Shown: positions 17,401-24,701 of the stretch, one piece after another | Position numbering within the stretch: the first letter of the stretch is position 1 | How the letters are laid out: each line of letters opens with the position of its first letter | NCBI GenBank assembly: GCA_964558465.1 | Contig: CAZLEF010000009.1 | Span: 1 to 64,000 of the forward strand | Source: JACJYC01 sp964558465 | GTDB taxonomy: Bacteria > Bacteroidota > Bacteroidia > Chitinophagales > Saprospiraceae | Direction: 5' to 3' | DNA: 64,000 nt | The notes under the pieces: model-generated | Told to the model about the DNA's origin: nothing | Database searches by the model: none | What the model saw: only the letters and a program-made list of their open reading frames with translations | Position numbers and translations under genes: made by a program

Positions 17401-17714
17401 TTGGGGATATTGAAATTGCAGACGCTTACAAAGGTCCGGATGAGCAAACTTTAGAAGGATTTATCCCCCGAAACAGTTCCTCCAACTATTATATTATTTG
17501 TTCGTCTAAACGCGATCAGTATTCCTACGTTTCCATCCAATTCAGCATATTCACGGAATGTTTATTGACCGCTATTGAACAAGGAAAGAACCAAACCGGT
17601 GATTTTTTGAATTATTTGGAAAACCACGTCAACCTGAAGACAAAACAGAAAAATCTTAAACAGGAAGTGTTTTTTAAAACACAGGGTACCTCTTTCGAGT
17701 TTTTCCTGAAATAG
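14415..17714 (+). CDS. receiver - LRR - TIR-like - caspase-like (peptidase C14) protein
   Basis: This 1099-residue protein combines signalling and death-domain folds. Residues 1-285 are unrecognised. Residues 292-480 form a receiver with acidic pocket Asp298-Asp299, phosphoacceptor Asp384 in YDLIFLDYLL, and Thr433/Ser434. Residues 635-700 hold about three leucine-rich repeats (LDLSGNHLEDLPPGISNL). Residues 728-855 start FTVYISYCRPDAEWAKRL, a TIR-type opening, with ILSSRNYLRFNLTERE near 781-796 where TIR enzymes have their catalytic Glu. Residues 866-1099 are a caspase/metacaspase-like domain with His944 (FSGHG) and the DCC site at 989-991 supplying the nucleophile. A receiver joined to TIR and caspase domains implies phosphorylation-gated proteolysis and perhaps NAD cleavage. 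It is the last large gene of the operon, 24 bases after the response regulator. Confidence 0.8.
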   Translation: MIQPNPLKLLFYIWDENGIITYLPNSQPEDRLSLWTGVMNRIGEIFQTCFSGDTVFYEGTSDPFLITRPLEKTIEETQDSGPFLIFLFGQMQVFSQKETLSEIVLKFRPSPYYDLKSYKEPVNDQKINYRKYNYHPIITIGTEDIMTLFSEETNSLYQTNKSLYDLHLDPRIKFLDASIWHRYVPLFPNPGYYYNPEGKSMFEYQLWQVLTRMIQCHKDNIYATNAARSFLEFQSRMLLNSFIAEVGDQGHHEIVTPFKFHSETQMAQRARDVMAFFKAPRKNGPLKDNLGWHTILVDDYAEEKGRQGEDKNKLSTYSSEIQCSKNKRDIILDLIKEDGVFSIFPEKKRGNFLIEPPEVEIGETIIQAVCRKLEKKVYDLIFLDYLLGDSPDVPGTGREYGHDFLKALIESRYHERMYSLKVGPISKFWIFPTSSFPQAFNDKIRQLGLTSLGEDFYMSGGGDPISTPEMFRFNLYNFLKLQVESAYITDEGLAKFVKNISRIEQFRHWEKALIAGLDFLLVRIEILDGDDSNNSNLANTILALFNEKDKKQQFTNFFRSLKRAIEKAKNHTTDKTFIDSFEKMLSEFPEFKMTISLILQKIFELNEKAISKIVPTPSMKESGFADKKLWRLISDFKGWEEVEELDLSGNHLEDLPPGISNLKSLKKVILDGNKELKKIPAALRQIPGLDSIYIKDTGLQEENRILKDVLKINEEVRNKPELWRTSMPFTVYISYCRPDAEWAKRLRWHLNILELKGAIRIIEKLKKAEVNMLEDVDLIVILSSRNYLRFNLTERERINQLSRCKEILKVAIDHAGKDFMPEVRYLPVSGECLLEIEDLDHLLANSIRNNILNRRRDWEYSQYKRSFFNGHGLLIGTGKKREDLPQTIRDVEGLADALKTGGYPSDRIHVLKGKNATRANILGELERLKDIPQDATFIFYFSGHGNSSYRGNEYAFIPYDDADKEVITSEELQTAINKIPAKSKMIILDCCKAAGVGDIEIADAYKGPDEQTLEGFIPRNSSSNYYIICSSKRDQYSYVSIQFSIFTECLLTAIEQGKNQTGDFLNYLENHVNLKTKQKNLKQEVFFKTQGTSFEFFLK

Positions 17715-17983
17715 ATACGCTTGTTTTCACTTTGGAAACCTTACCAGGCGGGCTGATCTGAATGCTCATTCATTTCTGTAATTTTCCAAACCTGAATTTT
17801 TCGCCTTTCCCCGTATTTTTTCCGCTTTTAAACGTGAATCGAATGTTTATGAATTTCAAAGGTATTGATAGTCAATTATTTATGTTTTGGCATGGCTTTG
17901 GTATTACTTAGTTTATAACCAACGAATCAAACGTTACAGCCGAAAACTCGCATAATTTTAAAACACAATTATAAACAATCGCC
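17715..17983. other. AT-rich gap with third TTGA-N3-TCAA / TTGGCAT pair
   Basis: No gene was found here. TTGATAGTCAA at 17865-17875 and TTGGCAT at 17887-17893 repeat the pair seen at 5404/5458 and 6013/6057. The position suggests a promoter for the small ORFs that follow. The -12 position of a sigma-54 promoter is again imperfect (TGGT). No rho-independent terminator is evident directly after the caspase gene. Confidence 0.3.
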
Positions 17984-18100
17984 ATGCAAACTCAACTCGT
18001 CACCCAGGCCGAAATCCAGCCGGAAAACCACTCCGGCGGAAAGTACAGCCCGCTCAACCGGCCCAGATCGAGGCTATGCAGAGTTGGTTTAGTTTTTTAA
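17984..18100 (+). CDS. small ORF downstream of the operon (38 aa)
   Basis: The product begins MQTQLVTQAEIQPENHSGG and ends with a basic stretch (RPRSRLCRVGLVF). No family is recognised. It lies about 100 bases after the third TTGA-N3-TCAA / TTGGCAT pair. It could be a regulated small protein of the locus or chance. Confidence 0.25.
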   Translation: MQTQLVTQAEIQPENHSGGKYSPLNRPRSRLCRVGLVF

Positions 18101-18384
18101 AAATTATTTTTTAACCACTTAATTATTTTTTATGGAAAATGCAATTGGTTTCAGTCAGCGCATTCAAAATTTTCACCGGGCAGCCGTTTTTCAACTACTG
18201 CCAAAAGCCCTCCCCGCCAAACAAAGCCGGGTTCGGGCGGGGCTAATGCCCGGCAGTGATAAACACCGCCTTCGCACCGGATTCCCCGATATGACTTCGC
18301 CGCCCTGGACCCTCAATCGGGTTCAGACGGCCAAAACCAGGAACTCCATGCAGGCGGATTTATTGAACCCCCAATTGATGCATC

Positions 18385-18675
18385 ATGGACCATCAAACCC
18401 TTTTGTTCTTCCTCGCCTCCGTTGTGATCGGCGGCCTGGTGGTTATGGGCGCCGAAAAAAATATCCGTCGTCCGCCTCATTTACCCCCCGGCCAAGGCTG
18501 GGGATACCACGATCACTTGCCGTACGACCCGCCTCACCGGTATTACCCGGGCGGGCAGGATCCGAGTGGATGGCGCGAATATTACCGGATTAAAAGCTGC
18601 CTGACTATCGTTGTAGTGCTCGCCTTGCTGGCAGTCGGCCTGATCCTCTGGTTCAGGTACGGTCAAGGCCTTTAA
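18385..18675 (+). CDS. small two-helix membrane protein with Pro-rich loop
   Basis: This 96-residue protein has hydrophobic segments at residues 5-22 and 72-90. They are separated by a Pro-, Gly- and Tyr-rich loop (PPHLPPGQGWGYHDH, then HRYYPGGQDPSGW). Composition and two-helix layout look like a genuine small membrane protein. The family is unknown. It is followed by a clear terminator at 18742-18775. A different frame starting at 18132 overlaps it for 209 bases and is less protein-like, so it was not annotated. It may belong to the accessory locus, but it is also GC-richer than the six-gene operon. Confidence 0.55.
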   Translation: MDHQTLLFFLASVVIGGLVVMGAEKNIRRPPHLPPGQGWGYHDHLPYDPPHRYYPGGQDPSGWREYYRIKSCLTIVVVLALLAVGLILWFRYGQGL

Positions 18676-18741
18676 AAAACCAAAATACGTTGCTTATGGA
18701 CCTACAACAATTTCCCCGAGTGGGGTTAGACCCTGGTTAGG

Positions 18742-18775
18742 GCCCGTCCGGATGTTACCCGGCGGGCTTTTTTTT
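18742..18775 (+). terminator. rho-independent terminator
   Basis: A stem formed by GCCCG (18742-18746) and CGGGC (18763-18767), with extra CCGG pairing inside, is followed by eight T residues (18768-18775). It lies 67 bases after the two-helix membrane protein gene and closes this part of the locus. Confidence 0.75.
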
Positions 18776-19134
18776 GAATGCCGGCTGCGGCTGCCAACAG
18801 GGGTTGCACTGAAACCCAACTGAAACTGCCAGGGATAACACGGAACCCCCGGTAAGAGAGAGGGTGAGATTTATCCGCCTGTCGTGAGGCACGAACCCAG
18901 GCGGAGCCCCACGCCGCGGCGTGGCCAAGCCTTCGGCGGATGAGAAGGGCGCGACCTCTCCGCTAAACACCCGATCTCCTGTCGGTTGGCAAACAAAACC
19001 TGCCGTAACAAAATTGGCGCTTGTGCGGCTGTAACTTTATTCTCATTTTGCGAATCGAATCGGCATTTCCCGGTATCTTGCTGCAATTAAACATCCTTAA
19101 TTGCGTTTTCTTCAAACGTATACCCAATCAATTT
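18776..19134. other. intergenic region with one palindromic element
   Basis: No gene was found. A perfect 16-bp palindrome CCACGCCGCGGCGTGG lies at 18909-18924. The phrase GTGAGATTTATCCG just before it also occurs at 4938-4951 after the fucosidase gene, so a somewhat longer repeat may be shared. The in-frame upstream extension of the WG protein (from 19021) crosses this region but lacks a signal peptide and was not used. Confidence 0.5.
18909..18924. repeat. CCACGCC/GGCGTGG palindromic element
   Basis: This is a perfect 16-bp palindrome, one of at least ten copies of CCACGCC-nn(n)-GGCGTGG in intergenic DNA of this window. Confidence 0.8.
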
Positions 19135-22100
19135 ATGCGCAGAATAGGGTTACTCTGTTTATTGCTCATGTTGGGAGGAAAAATTTGGCCCCAGCAATAT
19201 TTCCCGGTCAAACAGAATAAAAAATGGGGTTTGATCGACGCTGAAGGCCGGATTGTTCTGTCGCCCAAATACGAGGCCATTGGCGAGTTCAAGGCCTTCG
19301 GTTATGCCGTCATGCAACGCGACGGCGGAGTAGGGCTATTGGACAAACGCGGCAAGGAGATTGTTGCCCCCCGCTACGAAGATCTCAAAGTGCTCGATTC
19401 TACCCTGATCTCTGTTTTGGATCTGGGCGAATGGATGGTCATCAACCTCCAGGGCAAGGTTGTCCTGCCAAAAGGTTACAGCAAGGTAGAACTTTGGGAA
19501 AGGGATTTCCTTGGCTTTCTTAAGGACGGCAAATGGGGGGTGATCAACAAAAACGGAACACCCGTGATAGCCCCGAGGTACGACGAGATCATGCAGGAAA
19601 AGGAAGGGTTTTTTATTACCCGCCGCAGCGACCAGTTGGGCGTTTTCACCGAACAAGGCCAGGAAATCCTGGGCAATACGGCTCAGGAGATCCGGATCTT
19701 CAACGACAGCCTGCTTTTTTTTCGCACAGGTACGCAATGGGGCGCTATCGACCATGAGGGCAACCAGGCTATTCCGCCCCGGTACGACAATTTCCGCCGG
19801 CTGACCGACCAGTTTATCAAACTCGTCTCCAATAACCATACTTTCCTGTATTCCATCCCGTGCAATCAAATCCTCAGCCAGGGGGAATACGATGAGTTTT
19901 ACGCCTTTTCCCGGAAATTTGTTCTGGTGAAAAAAGAACGCCGGCTGGGGCTTATGGACTGGTGCGGCAACCTTGTATTCAAACCCGAATACATGGAAAT
20001 TCAACCTTACGACAATCAACTCTTCCGGGTAAACCAGCAAGGCCGCTGGGGGGTGGCAAAGGCGCAGGGAGAAGTGATCATTCCCCTGGCATACGACTAT
20101 ATCGCCCCTTTGCGCAACAACGTTTGCCTGATCAAAAAAGACGGACTTTTCGGGGTAGCCAATGTGCAGGGTATTGAAATCGTACCCGCCCAATACCAGC
20201 GGGTAGAGCTGGAAGCCGGCCAGGCCAGAGCCTATACCGCCGGGAAAGAAGGTGGCGAACAGCTTGACCTGTTCAACTTTGACGCTCAGGGGAACCTGAC
20301 CAATAACAGCAATTTTACCAAACATTTTACCATCCGGATCGGCGGGAAACCGGAAGAGAATGCACACACCGGCGCACAATCCTCAGATGGCGACCTTTTA
20401 CTCGATCGGTTCGAATGGTTCTATTCACCGGTCGCCGACCGCTGGGGGCTCCGCCGTTTGTCCGACGGCGGCATACAGATAGAACCCAAGTTCCACTATA
20501 TCCAGATCGAACGGGACCTGGGTTTTACCCTGGTCGGCATTGAACAGTTCAATAAATATGAATTTGAACGTTCCTCCTTCCGGTTCGACATGATCTTCGG
20601 CCTGGTGAACAACGAAGTCGGGTTGCCGGTTACGGAGATTGATTTTTGGGATATCCGGTTCGACGATTTCAGGGAAGGCCTCCCTGCTGCGCGTTGTATT
20701 TTTTCAAACGGCCGGTTTGGCCTGGTGGACCGGATCGGGCGGATCGTCAAAAAGAATATGGCTTATATCGGAGAGTTTTCCGACGGCCTGGCCAGGGCAA
20801 GTGTCAAGGGCAGCATGTCCGCAAGCCTCAAACAAAAATCCAGCCTTGGAAAGTTACAAAACCATCTGGCTGACTGGCTTTCTCCCAACACCATGACAGA
20901 CTATACTCAGTACGACCAGATCTTCAGGGAAGAAGCCCACCTGACCTGTGAAAATTGCGAATGGGGTTATATGGATACCCTGGGCCAAATGGTCGTAGAG
21001 CCGCAATACAGCTATGCGCTCGACTTTGTCAACAACGTCGGCATCGTGGCCTGCGAAGGCAAATGGGGGCTGGTCAATAACAAAGGCAAAACGATTATTC
21101 CCTGCAAATACGACGGTATCGAGTTTCTGGAAAACACCGATAACAAGATCGTCCGGGTTTATGTCCAGGAACCGAAATACGGATTGATCGATACGCTTGG
21201 TCGCATTGCCGTCAGTGCCGAATATGATGAGATCGGCTCTTTTGCCGAAGGCCGCCTGGCCGTAAAACGCAACGGCATCTGGGGTTTTGTCAACGCCGAC
21301 GGCGTGGAGGTGATCCCCTGCAGGTTCCGGGAAGTCCGGGACTTCAGCCAGGGGCTGGCTGCGGTCAAACTGGGGTATAAATGGGGTTTTATTGACAAAA
21401 ACGGGGATGTACTGATCGATTTCAAATACCGCCGGGCCGGCAATTTTAAAGAAGGGCTTGCATGGGTATACGACGAAACCGGAGCCGGTTTTATCAATCC
21501 GGAGGACGAGTTTGTCATTTCCTCCAGATTTGAAAAAGCGTTCGATTTTGCTTTTGGGGTAGCCCGGGTAGTGGACAAAGGGAAATTCGGTCTGATCGAT
21601 AAAACCGGCAAATTTGTGCAACGTCCGTCTTATTCGGATATTTCGGATTTCAACCACCACCGGCTGGCAGTTGTGCGGTATGGGGGCGACCGTGTCCGCT
21701 ACGGCCTGATCAATGCCCGTGGCCAAAAGATCACGCCGGAGGATTATGCCTCTATCGCCCCTTTCAGTGAAGGATTGGCGGCGGTCAAAGGCAAAAACGG
21801 CTACGGGTTTATCGATACGACCGGCGTGTTGGCGATCCCTGAAATATACGACAAGGTATCAGGATTTTCCAGTGGCCGGGCGGTGGCTTACCTGGGCGGG
21901 CAATGCGGGTACATTGATAAAACGGGCAACATCACTGCCCCTTTTCAGTTTTCGCGTTGTCAGGATTATGCAGGGGAACGCGCGGTGGTTTACCAGGGCC
22001 TGAAAAACGCAGGATTGATCGACCTGGCCGGCAATTTTATCTTACAACCTGAGGTGGACCGCCTGCTGAAATTCCAGGAAGGCCGCGGCCTCGTACGGGA

Positions 22101-22467
22101 TGAAAAATACCGGTTTTATTATATCACCGAAAAGTCGGATCTCTACAACGGCTACTATCAGGGCGCACGGGAGTTTCATCACGGCGTGGCAGTTGTCCAG
22201 ATCAACGGCAAATGGGGCATTATCAACCAGCGCGGCATCGCCATTATCCCGCCGAAATACGACCGGATAGAAGATTTTCAGAATGGTTACGCCAAGGTCC
22301 GGATCGAAGGTTTCAACGGGCTTTCCAATTTGGACGGCGAACTGATCGTTCAACCCGATTACGAGTTCATCTCCTACGTAGGCCAGGGCCTGTTCAGGGT
22401 GGAACAAGGCGACAAGATCGGTTATTTCGATGCCCAGGGCAACTGGGTTTGGGATTTGACGCGGTGA
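19135..22467 (+). CDS. exported WG-repeat protein
   Basis: This 1110-residue protein has a signal peptide (MRRIGLLCLLLMLGGKIWPQ), which is why the ATG at 19135 is chosen over the longer frame from 19021. Most of the protein consists of about twenty WG repeats with the pattern (K)WG(F/L)ID..G..V(I/V)P..Y(D/E).I..F. Examples begin KWGLIDAEGRIVLSPKYEAI near residue 25 and KWGIINQRGIAIIPPKYDRI near residue 1025. The repeats break around residues 390-470 and 500-640, where longer linkers occur. WG proteins are beta-rich, exported or periplasmic and of poorly known function; an interaction platform is the usual guess. No T9SS tail is visible at the end (DAQGNWVWDLTR). It is alone on the plus strand, convergent with metK. 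Confidence 0.9.
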   Translation: MRRIGLLCLLLMLGGKIWPQQYFPVKQNKKWGLIDAEGRIVLSPKYEAIGEFKAFGYAVMQRDGGVGLLDKRGKEIVAPRYEDLKVLDSTLISVLDLGEWMVINLQGKVVLPKGYSKVELWERDFLGFLKDGKWGVINKNGTPVIAPRYDEIMQEKEGFFITRRSDQLGVFTEQGQEILGNTAQEIRIFNDSLLFFRTGTQWGAIDHEGNQAIPPRYDNFRRLTDQFIKLVSNNHTFLYSIPCNQILSQGEYDEFYAFSRKFVLVKKERRLGLMDWCGNLVFKPEYMEIQPYDNQLFRVNQQGRWGVAKAQGEVIIPLAYDYIAPLRNNVCLIKKDGLFGVANVQGIEIVPAQYQRVELEAGQARAYTAGKEGGEQLDLFNFDAQGNLTNNSNFTKHFTIRIGGKPEENAHTGAQSSDGDLLLDRFEWFYSPVADRWGLRRLSDGGIQIEPKFHYIQIERDLGFTLVGIEQFNKYEFERSSFRFDMIFGLVNNEVGLPVTEIDFWDIRFDDFREGLPAARCIFSNGRFGLVDRIGRIVKKNMAYIGEFSDGLARASVKGSMSASLKQKSSLGKLQNHLADWLSPNTMTDYTQYDQIFREEAHLTCENCEWGYMDTLGQMVVEPQYSYALDFVNNVGIVACEGKWGLVNNKGKTIIPCKYDGIEFLENTDNKIVRVYVQEPKYGLIDTLGRIAVSAEYDEIGSFAEGRLAVKRNGIWGFVNADGVEVIPCRFREVRDFSQGLAAVKLGYKWGFIDKNGDVLIDFKYRRAGNFKEGLAWVYDETGAGFINPEDEFVISSRFEKAFDFAFGVARVVDKGKFGLIDKTGKFVQRPSYSDISDFNHHRLAVVRYGGDRVRYGLINARGQKITPEDYASIAPFSEGLAAVKGKNGYGFIDTTGVLAIPEIYDKVSGFSSGRAVAYLGGQCGYIDKTGNITAPFQFSRCQDYAGERAVVYQGLKNAGLIDLAGNFILQPEVDRLLKFQEGRGLVRDEKYRFYYITEKSDLYNGYYQGAREFHHGVAVVQINGKWGIINQRGIAIIPPKYDRIEDFQNGYAKVRIEGFNGLSNLDGELIVQPDYEFISYVGQGLFRVEQGDKIGYFDAQGNWVWDLTR

Positions 22468-22522
22468 TGATCATGTTCTCCAGTCTCCAGTCCTCAGTCT
22501 CCCCATAGTTAATACTAAAACA

Positions 22523-23776
22523 CTACAGCCCAAAAGCCGCCTTCACCTTGTCGACATAATCCAGTTTTTCCCAGGTAAAGGTTTCCACCTCCATTTGCTG
22601 GCGTTGTCCGGAACCGTTGACCAATTCCACCGTTTTCACTTCAGGTTTCCGGCCCATATGGCCGTAGGCTGCTGTTTCAGAATAGATCGGATTGCGGAGT
22701 TTGAGGCGTTTTTCGATGGCGTACGGGCGCATATCGAAGAGTTGACCTACTTTTTTAGCGATCTCGCTGTCGCTCAGACCGATCTTCGCCGTCTGGTAGG
22801 TATTGACATAGATATTGGTGGGCGCGGCAACACCGATGGCATAAGACACTTGCACAAGTACCTCACTGCAAACACCGGCCGCCACCAGGTTTTTGGCAAT
22901 ATGCCGGGTGGCATAAGCCGCCGAACGGTCCACTTTCGAAGGGTCTTTGCCTGAAAATGCACCGCCGCCGTGTGCGCCTTTGCCGCCGTAGGTATCTACA
23001 ATGATCTTCCGTCCGGTGAGGCCCGTATCGCCGTGTGGTCCGCCGATGACAAATTTACCGGTGGGGTTGATATGGTAGGTAATATCGCTGTCAAAGAGTC
23101 GCCGGAGTTCAGGTTTGATCAGGGCTTTGATCCTCGGAATGACGATCCGGATTACATCCTCCCGGATTTTGGCCAGCATGCTTTCATCTTCACCGAATTC
23201 GTCGTGTTGGGTAGAAACCACAATGGTATCAATGCGTTGCGGGACATGATCGTCGGAGTATTCGATCGTCACCTGGGATTTGGAATCCGGTCGCAGGTAA
23301 GGCATATCGACGCCGCTTTTGCGGATGGCCGCCAGTTCGGTCAGGATCTTATGGGCCAGGTCGAGGGCCAGGGGCATATAATTTTCCGTTTCGTTGGTCG
23401 CATAACCGAACATCATGCCCTGGTCGCCGGCGCCCTGGTCTTCCGGGTTGCTGCGTTCAACGCCGCGGTTGATATCCGGCGATTGTTCGTGGATTGCCGA
23501 TAATACGCCGCAGGAGTTGGCCTCGAACATATACTCCGATTTGGTATACCCGATCCGGCGGATCACATCCCGGGCGATTTGCTGGACATCGAGGTAGGTG
23601 CTGGATTTCACTTCGCCTGCCAGTACAACCTGGCCGGTAGTGACCAACGTTTCGCAGGCAACTTTTGATTGGGGATCGAAAGCCAGGAAATGATCGACCA
23701 GCGCGTCGGAGATCTGATCGGCTACTTTGTCGGGATGACCTTCGGAGACGGATTCTGAAGTAAATAAATATGGCAT
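22523..23776 (-). CDS. metK: S-adenosylmethionine synthetase
   Basis: This 417-residue methionine adenosyltransferase makes S-adenosylmethionine from ATP and methionine in the cytoplasm. Visible signatures are SEGHPDKVADQISDA at residues 11-25 (ATP and methionine binding), GDQGMMFGYA near residue 125, and the glycine-rich P-loop-like motif GGGAFSGKDPSKVDRSA near residue 270. Length fits the Bacteroidota form (about 415-430, a little longer than E. coli MetK). The start ATG at 23776 follows a GAGGA-like sequence. On the same strand a box TATTTTTG (23807-23814) fits the -7 consensus. No riboswitch was recognised in the short leader. Confidence 0.97.
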   Translation of the reverse strand: MPYLFTSESVSEGHPDKVADQISDALVDHFLAFDPQSKVACETLVTTGQVVLAGEVKSSTYLDVQQIARDVIRRIGYTKSEYMFEANSCGVLSAIHEQSPDINRGVERSNPEDQGAGDQGMMFGYATNETENYMPLALDLAHKILTELAAIRKSGVDMPYLRPDSKSQVTIEYSDDHVPQRIDTIVVSTQHDEFGEDESMLAKIREDVIRIVIPRIKALIKPELRRLFDSDITYHINPTGKFVIGGPHGDTGLTGRKIIVDTYGGKGAHGGGAFSGKDPSKVDRSAAYATRHIAKNLVAAGVCSEVLVQVSYAIGVAAPTNIYVNTYQTAKIGLSDSEIAKKVGQLFDMRPYAIEKRLKLRNPIYSETAAYGHMGRKPEVKTVELVNGSGQRQQMEVETFTWEKLDYVDKVKAAFGL

Positions 23777-23806
23777 TGAATTCCTCTTGGTTGTTTAATT
23801 GCGGCG

Positions 23807-23814
23807 CAAAAATA
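23807..23814 (-). promoter_or_regulatory. -7 box (TATTTTTG) of metK
   Basis: On the minus strand the sequence reads TATTTTTG, an exact match to the Bacteroidota primary-sigma -7 consensus TAnnTTTG, about 30 bases before the metK start. The -33 region has no strong TTTG. Confidence 0.4.
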
Positions 23815-23830
23815 GAACAATGTTTTAAAT

Positions 23831-23878
23831 CACGCGTCGGATAGTTTTAAAAAACTACCCATCTTGCGGGGTGGCGTG
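23831..23878 (+). repeat. dispersed palindromic element, copy 2 (CGCGTCGGATAG type)
   Basis: CACGCGTCGGATAGTTTT is followed by AAAACTACCC and then GTGGCGTG. The block order is the same as at 1861-1930 and, inverted, at 43398-43478, but the inner part is shorter. It lies between metK and the next minus-strand gene. Confidence 0.6.
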
Positions 23879-23883
23879 ATAAA

Positions 23884-24507
23884 TCATTTCACTTCGCAGG
23901 TTAATAAATGCCGGGGGCCCTGTTGGGTGATGATCTCGCCTTTCAGGGTATCGCCGATTTTTACAGGCCCTACGCCCGCCGGCGTTCCCGTAAAAATGTA
24001 GTCGCCCATTTGCAGTTTAAAAAATTGGGAAACAAAAACAAGGATATCCCGGAAGCTGAAAAGCACGTTCCGGGTATTACCGTGTTGCACCACTTCGCCG
24101 TTTTTGAGCAATCGGAATTCGATGGCGTTCCGGTCGGGCAGTTCGTCCAGTGAAACGAACGGGCTTACGGCTGCCGACCCGTCGAAACCCTTGGCCAGCT
24201 CCCAGGGTTGACCTTTGGCTTTGAGCTCCGACTGGAGGTCGCGGGCGGTGAAATCGAGCCCGATGGCCACCTCTTCGAAGTATTCATCGGCAAATTCGGG
24301 CTGGATATATTTGCCGTTTTTGGCGATCTTCAGCACGATCTCCGCCTCATAATGGAGGTCTTTCGTGAATTCCGGATAATACAACGGCTTGTCGTTGACC
24401 AGCAACGCAGAGGCCGGTTTCATGAAGATGATCGGGCGTTCCGGAACCGGGTTGTTCAGCTCCCGCGCGTGTTCGGCATAGTTGCGGCCGATGCAGATGA
24501 TTTTCAT
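23884..24507 (-). CDS. fumarylacetoacetate hydrolase family protein (YcgM-like acylpyruvase)
   Basis: This 207-residue single-domain FAH-family enzyme begins MKIICIGRNYAEHARELNN, the usual N-terminus of the YcgM/FAHD1 group (acylpyruvate hydrolase or oxaloacetate decarboxylase). The metal-binding E-x-E motif appears in HYEAEIV (residues 65-71), and GLDFTARD and KGFDGSAAVSPF match later conserved segments. Residues near TGTPAGVGPVKIGD are the typical C-terminal loop. A longer frame reaching 24612 adds only an artefactual Asp-Gln-Ser repeat encoded by a tandem DNA array, so the ATG at 24507 is chosen. The cytoplasmic substrate is not decidable from sequence. It lies between metK and trpS on the same strand. 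Confidence 0.92.
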   Translation of the reverse strand: MKIICIGRNYAEHARELNNPVPERPIIFMKPASALLVNDKPLYYPEFTKDLHYEAEIVLKIAKNGKYIQPEFADEYFEEVAIGLDFTARDLQSELKAKGQPWELAKGFDGSAAVSPFVSLDELPDRNAIEFRLLKNGEVVQHGNTRNVLFSFRDILVFVSQFFKLQMGDYIFTGTPAGVGPVKIGDTLKGEIITQQGPRHLLTCEVK

Positions 24508-24515
24508 ATTGAACG

Positions 24516-24570
24516 ATTGATTGGATTGATCCGATTGATCCGATTGATCCGATTGATCCGATTGATTTTT
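24516..24570. repeat. 9-bp tandem repeat (GATCCGATT)n
   Basis: About four units of GATCCGATT, preceded by GATTGGATT, lie just upstream of the minus-strand FAH gene. They translate to an Asp-Gln-Ser array if the longer frame is read, which shows that the upstream extension is not real protein. Confidence 0.85.
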
Positions 24571-24608
24571 ACCCGACTGGGCCTTAGTCCGGGCGGGCGA
24601 TTGATTGG

Positions 24609-24624
24609 CCACGCCGCGGCGTGG
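24609..24624. repeat. CCACGCC/GGCGTGG palindromic element
   Basis: A 16-bp palindrome CCACGCCGCGGCGTGG sits inside a GATTGATTGG/GGATTGATTG context, so that similar sequence lies on both sides. Confidence 0.8.
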
Positions 24625-24701
24625 TGGATTGATTGTCCATAGGATTCTTTTGGACAGTTCCTCAGTTCCTCAATTCCTCAATTCCTCATCTCCTCAGTTC
24701 C

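Noticed and set aside
18132..18593. 153-residue ORF (MENAIGFSQRIQNF...)
   Set aside because: It overlaps the better two-helix membrane ORF at 18385-18675 by 209 bases in another frame, and its second half is Pro/Arg-rich like a shadow frame. Only the first 80 residues might be real.
24508..24612. N-terminal extension of the FAH protein (DQS repeats)
   Set aside because: Encoded by a tandem DNA array and absent from the family; ATG at 24507 starts the known N-terminus.
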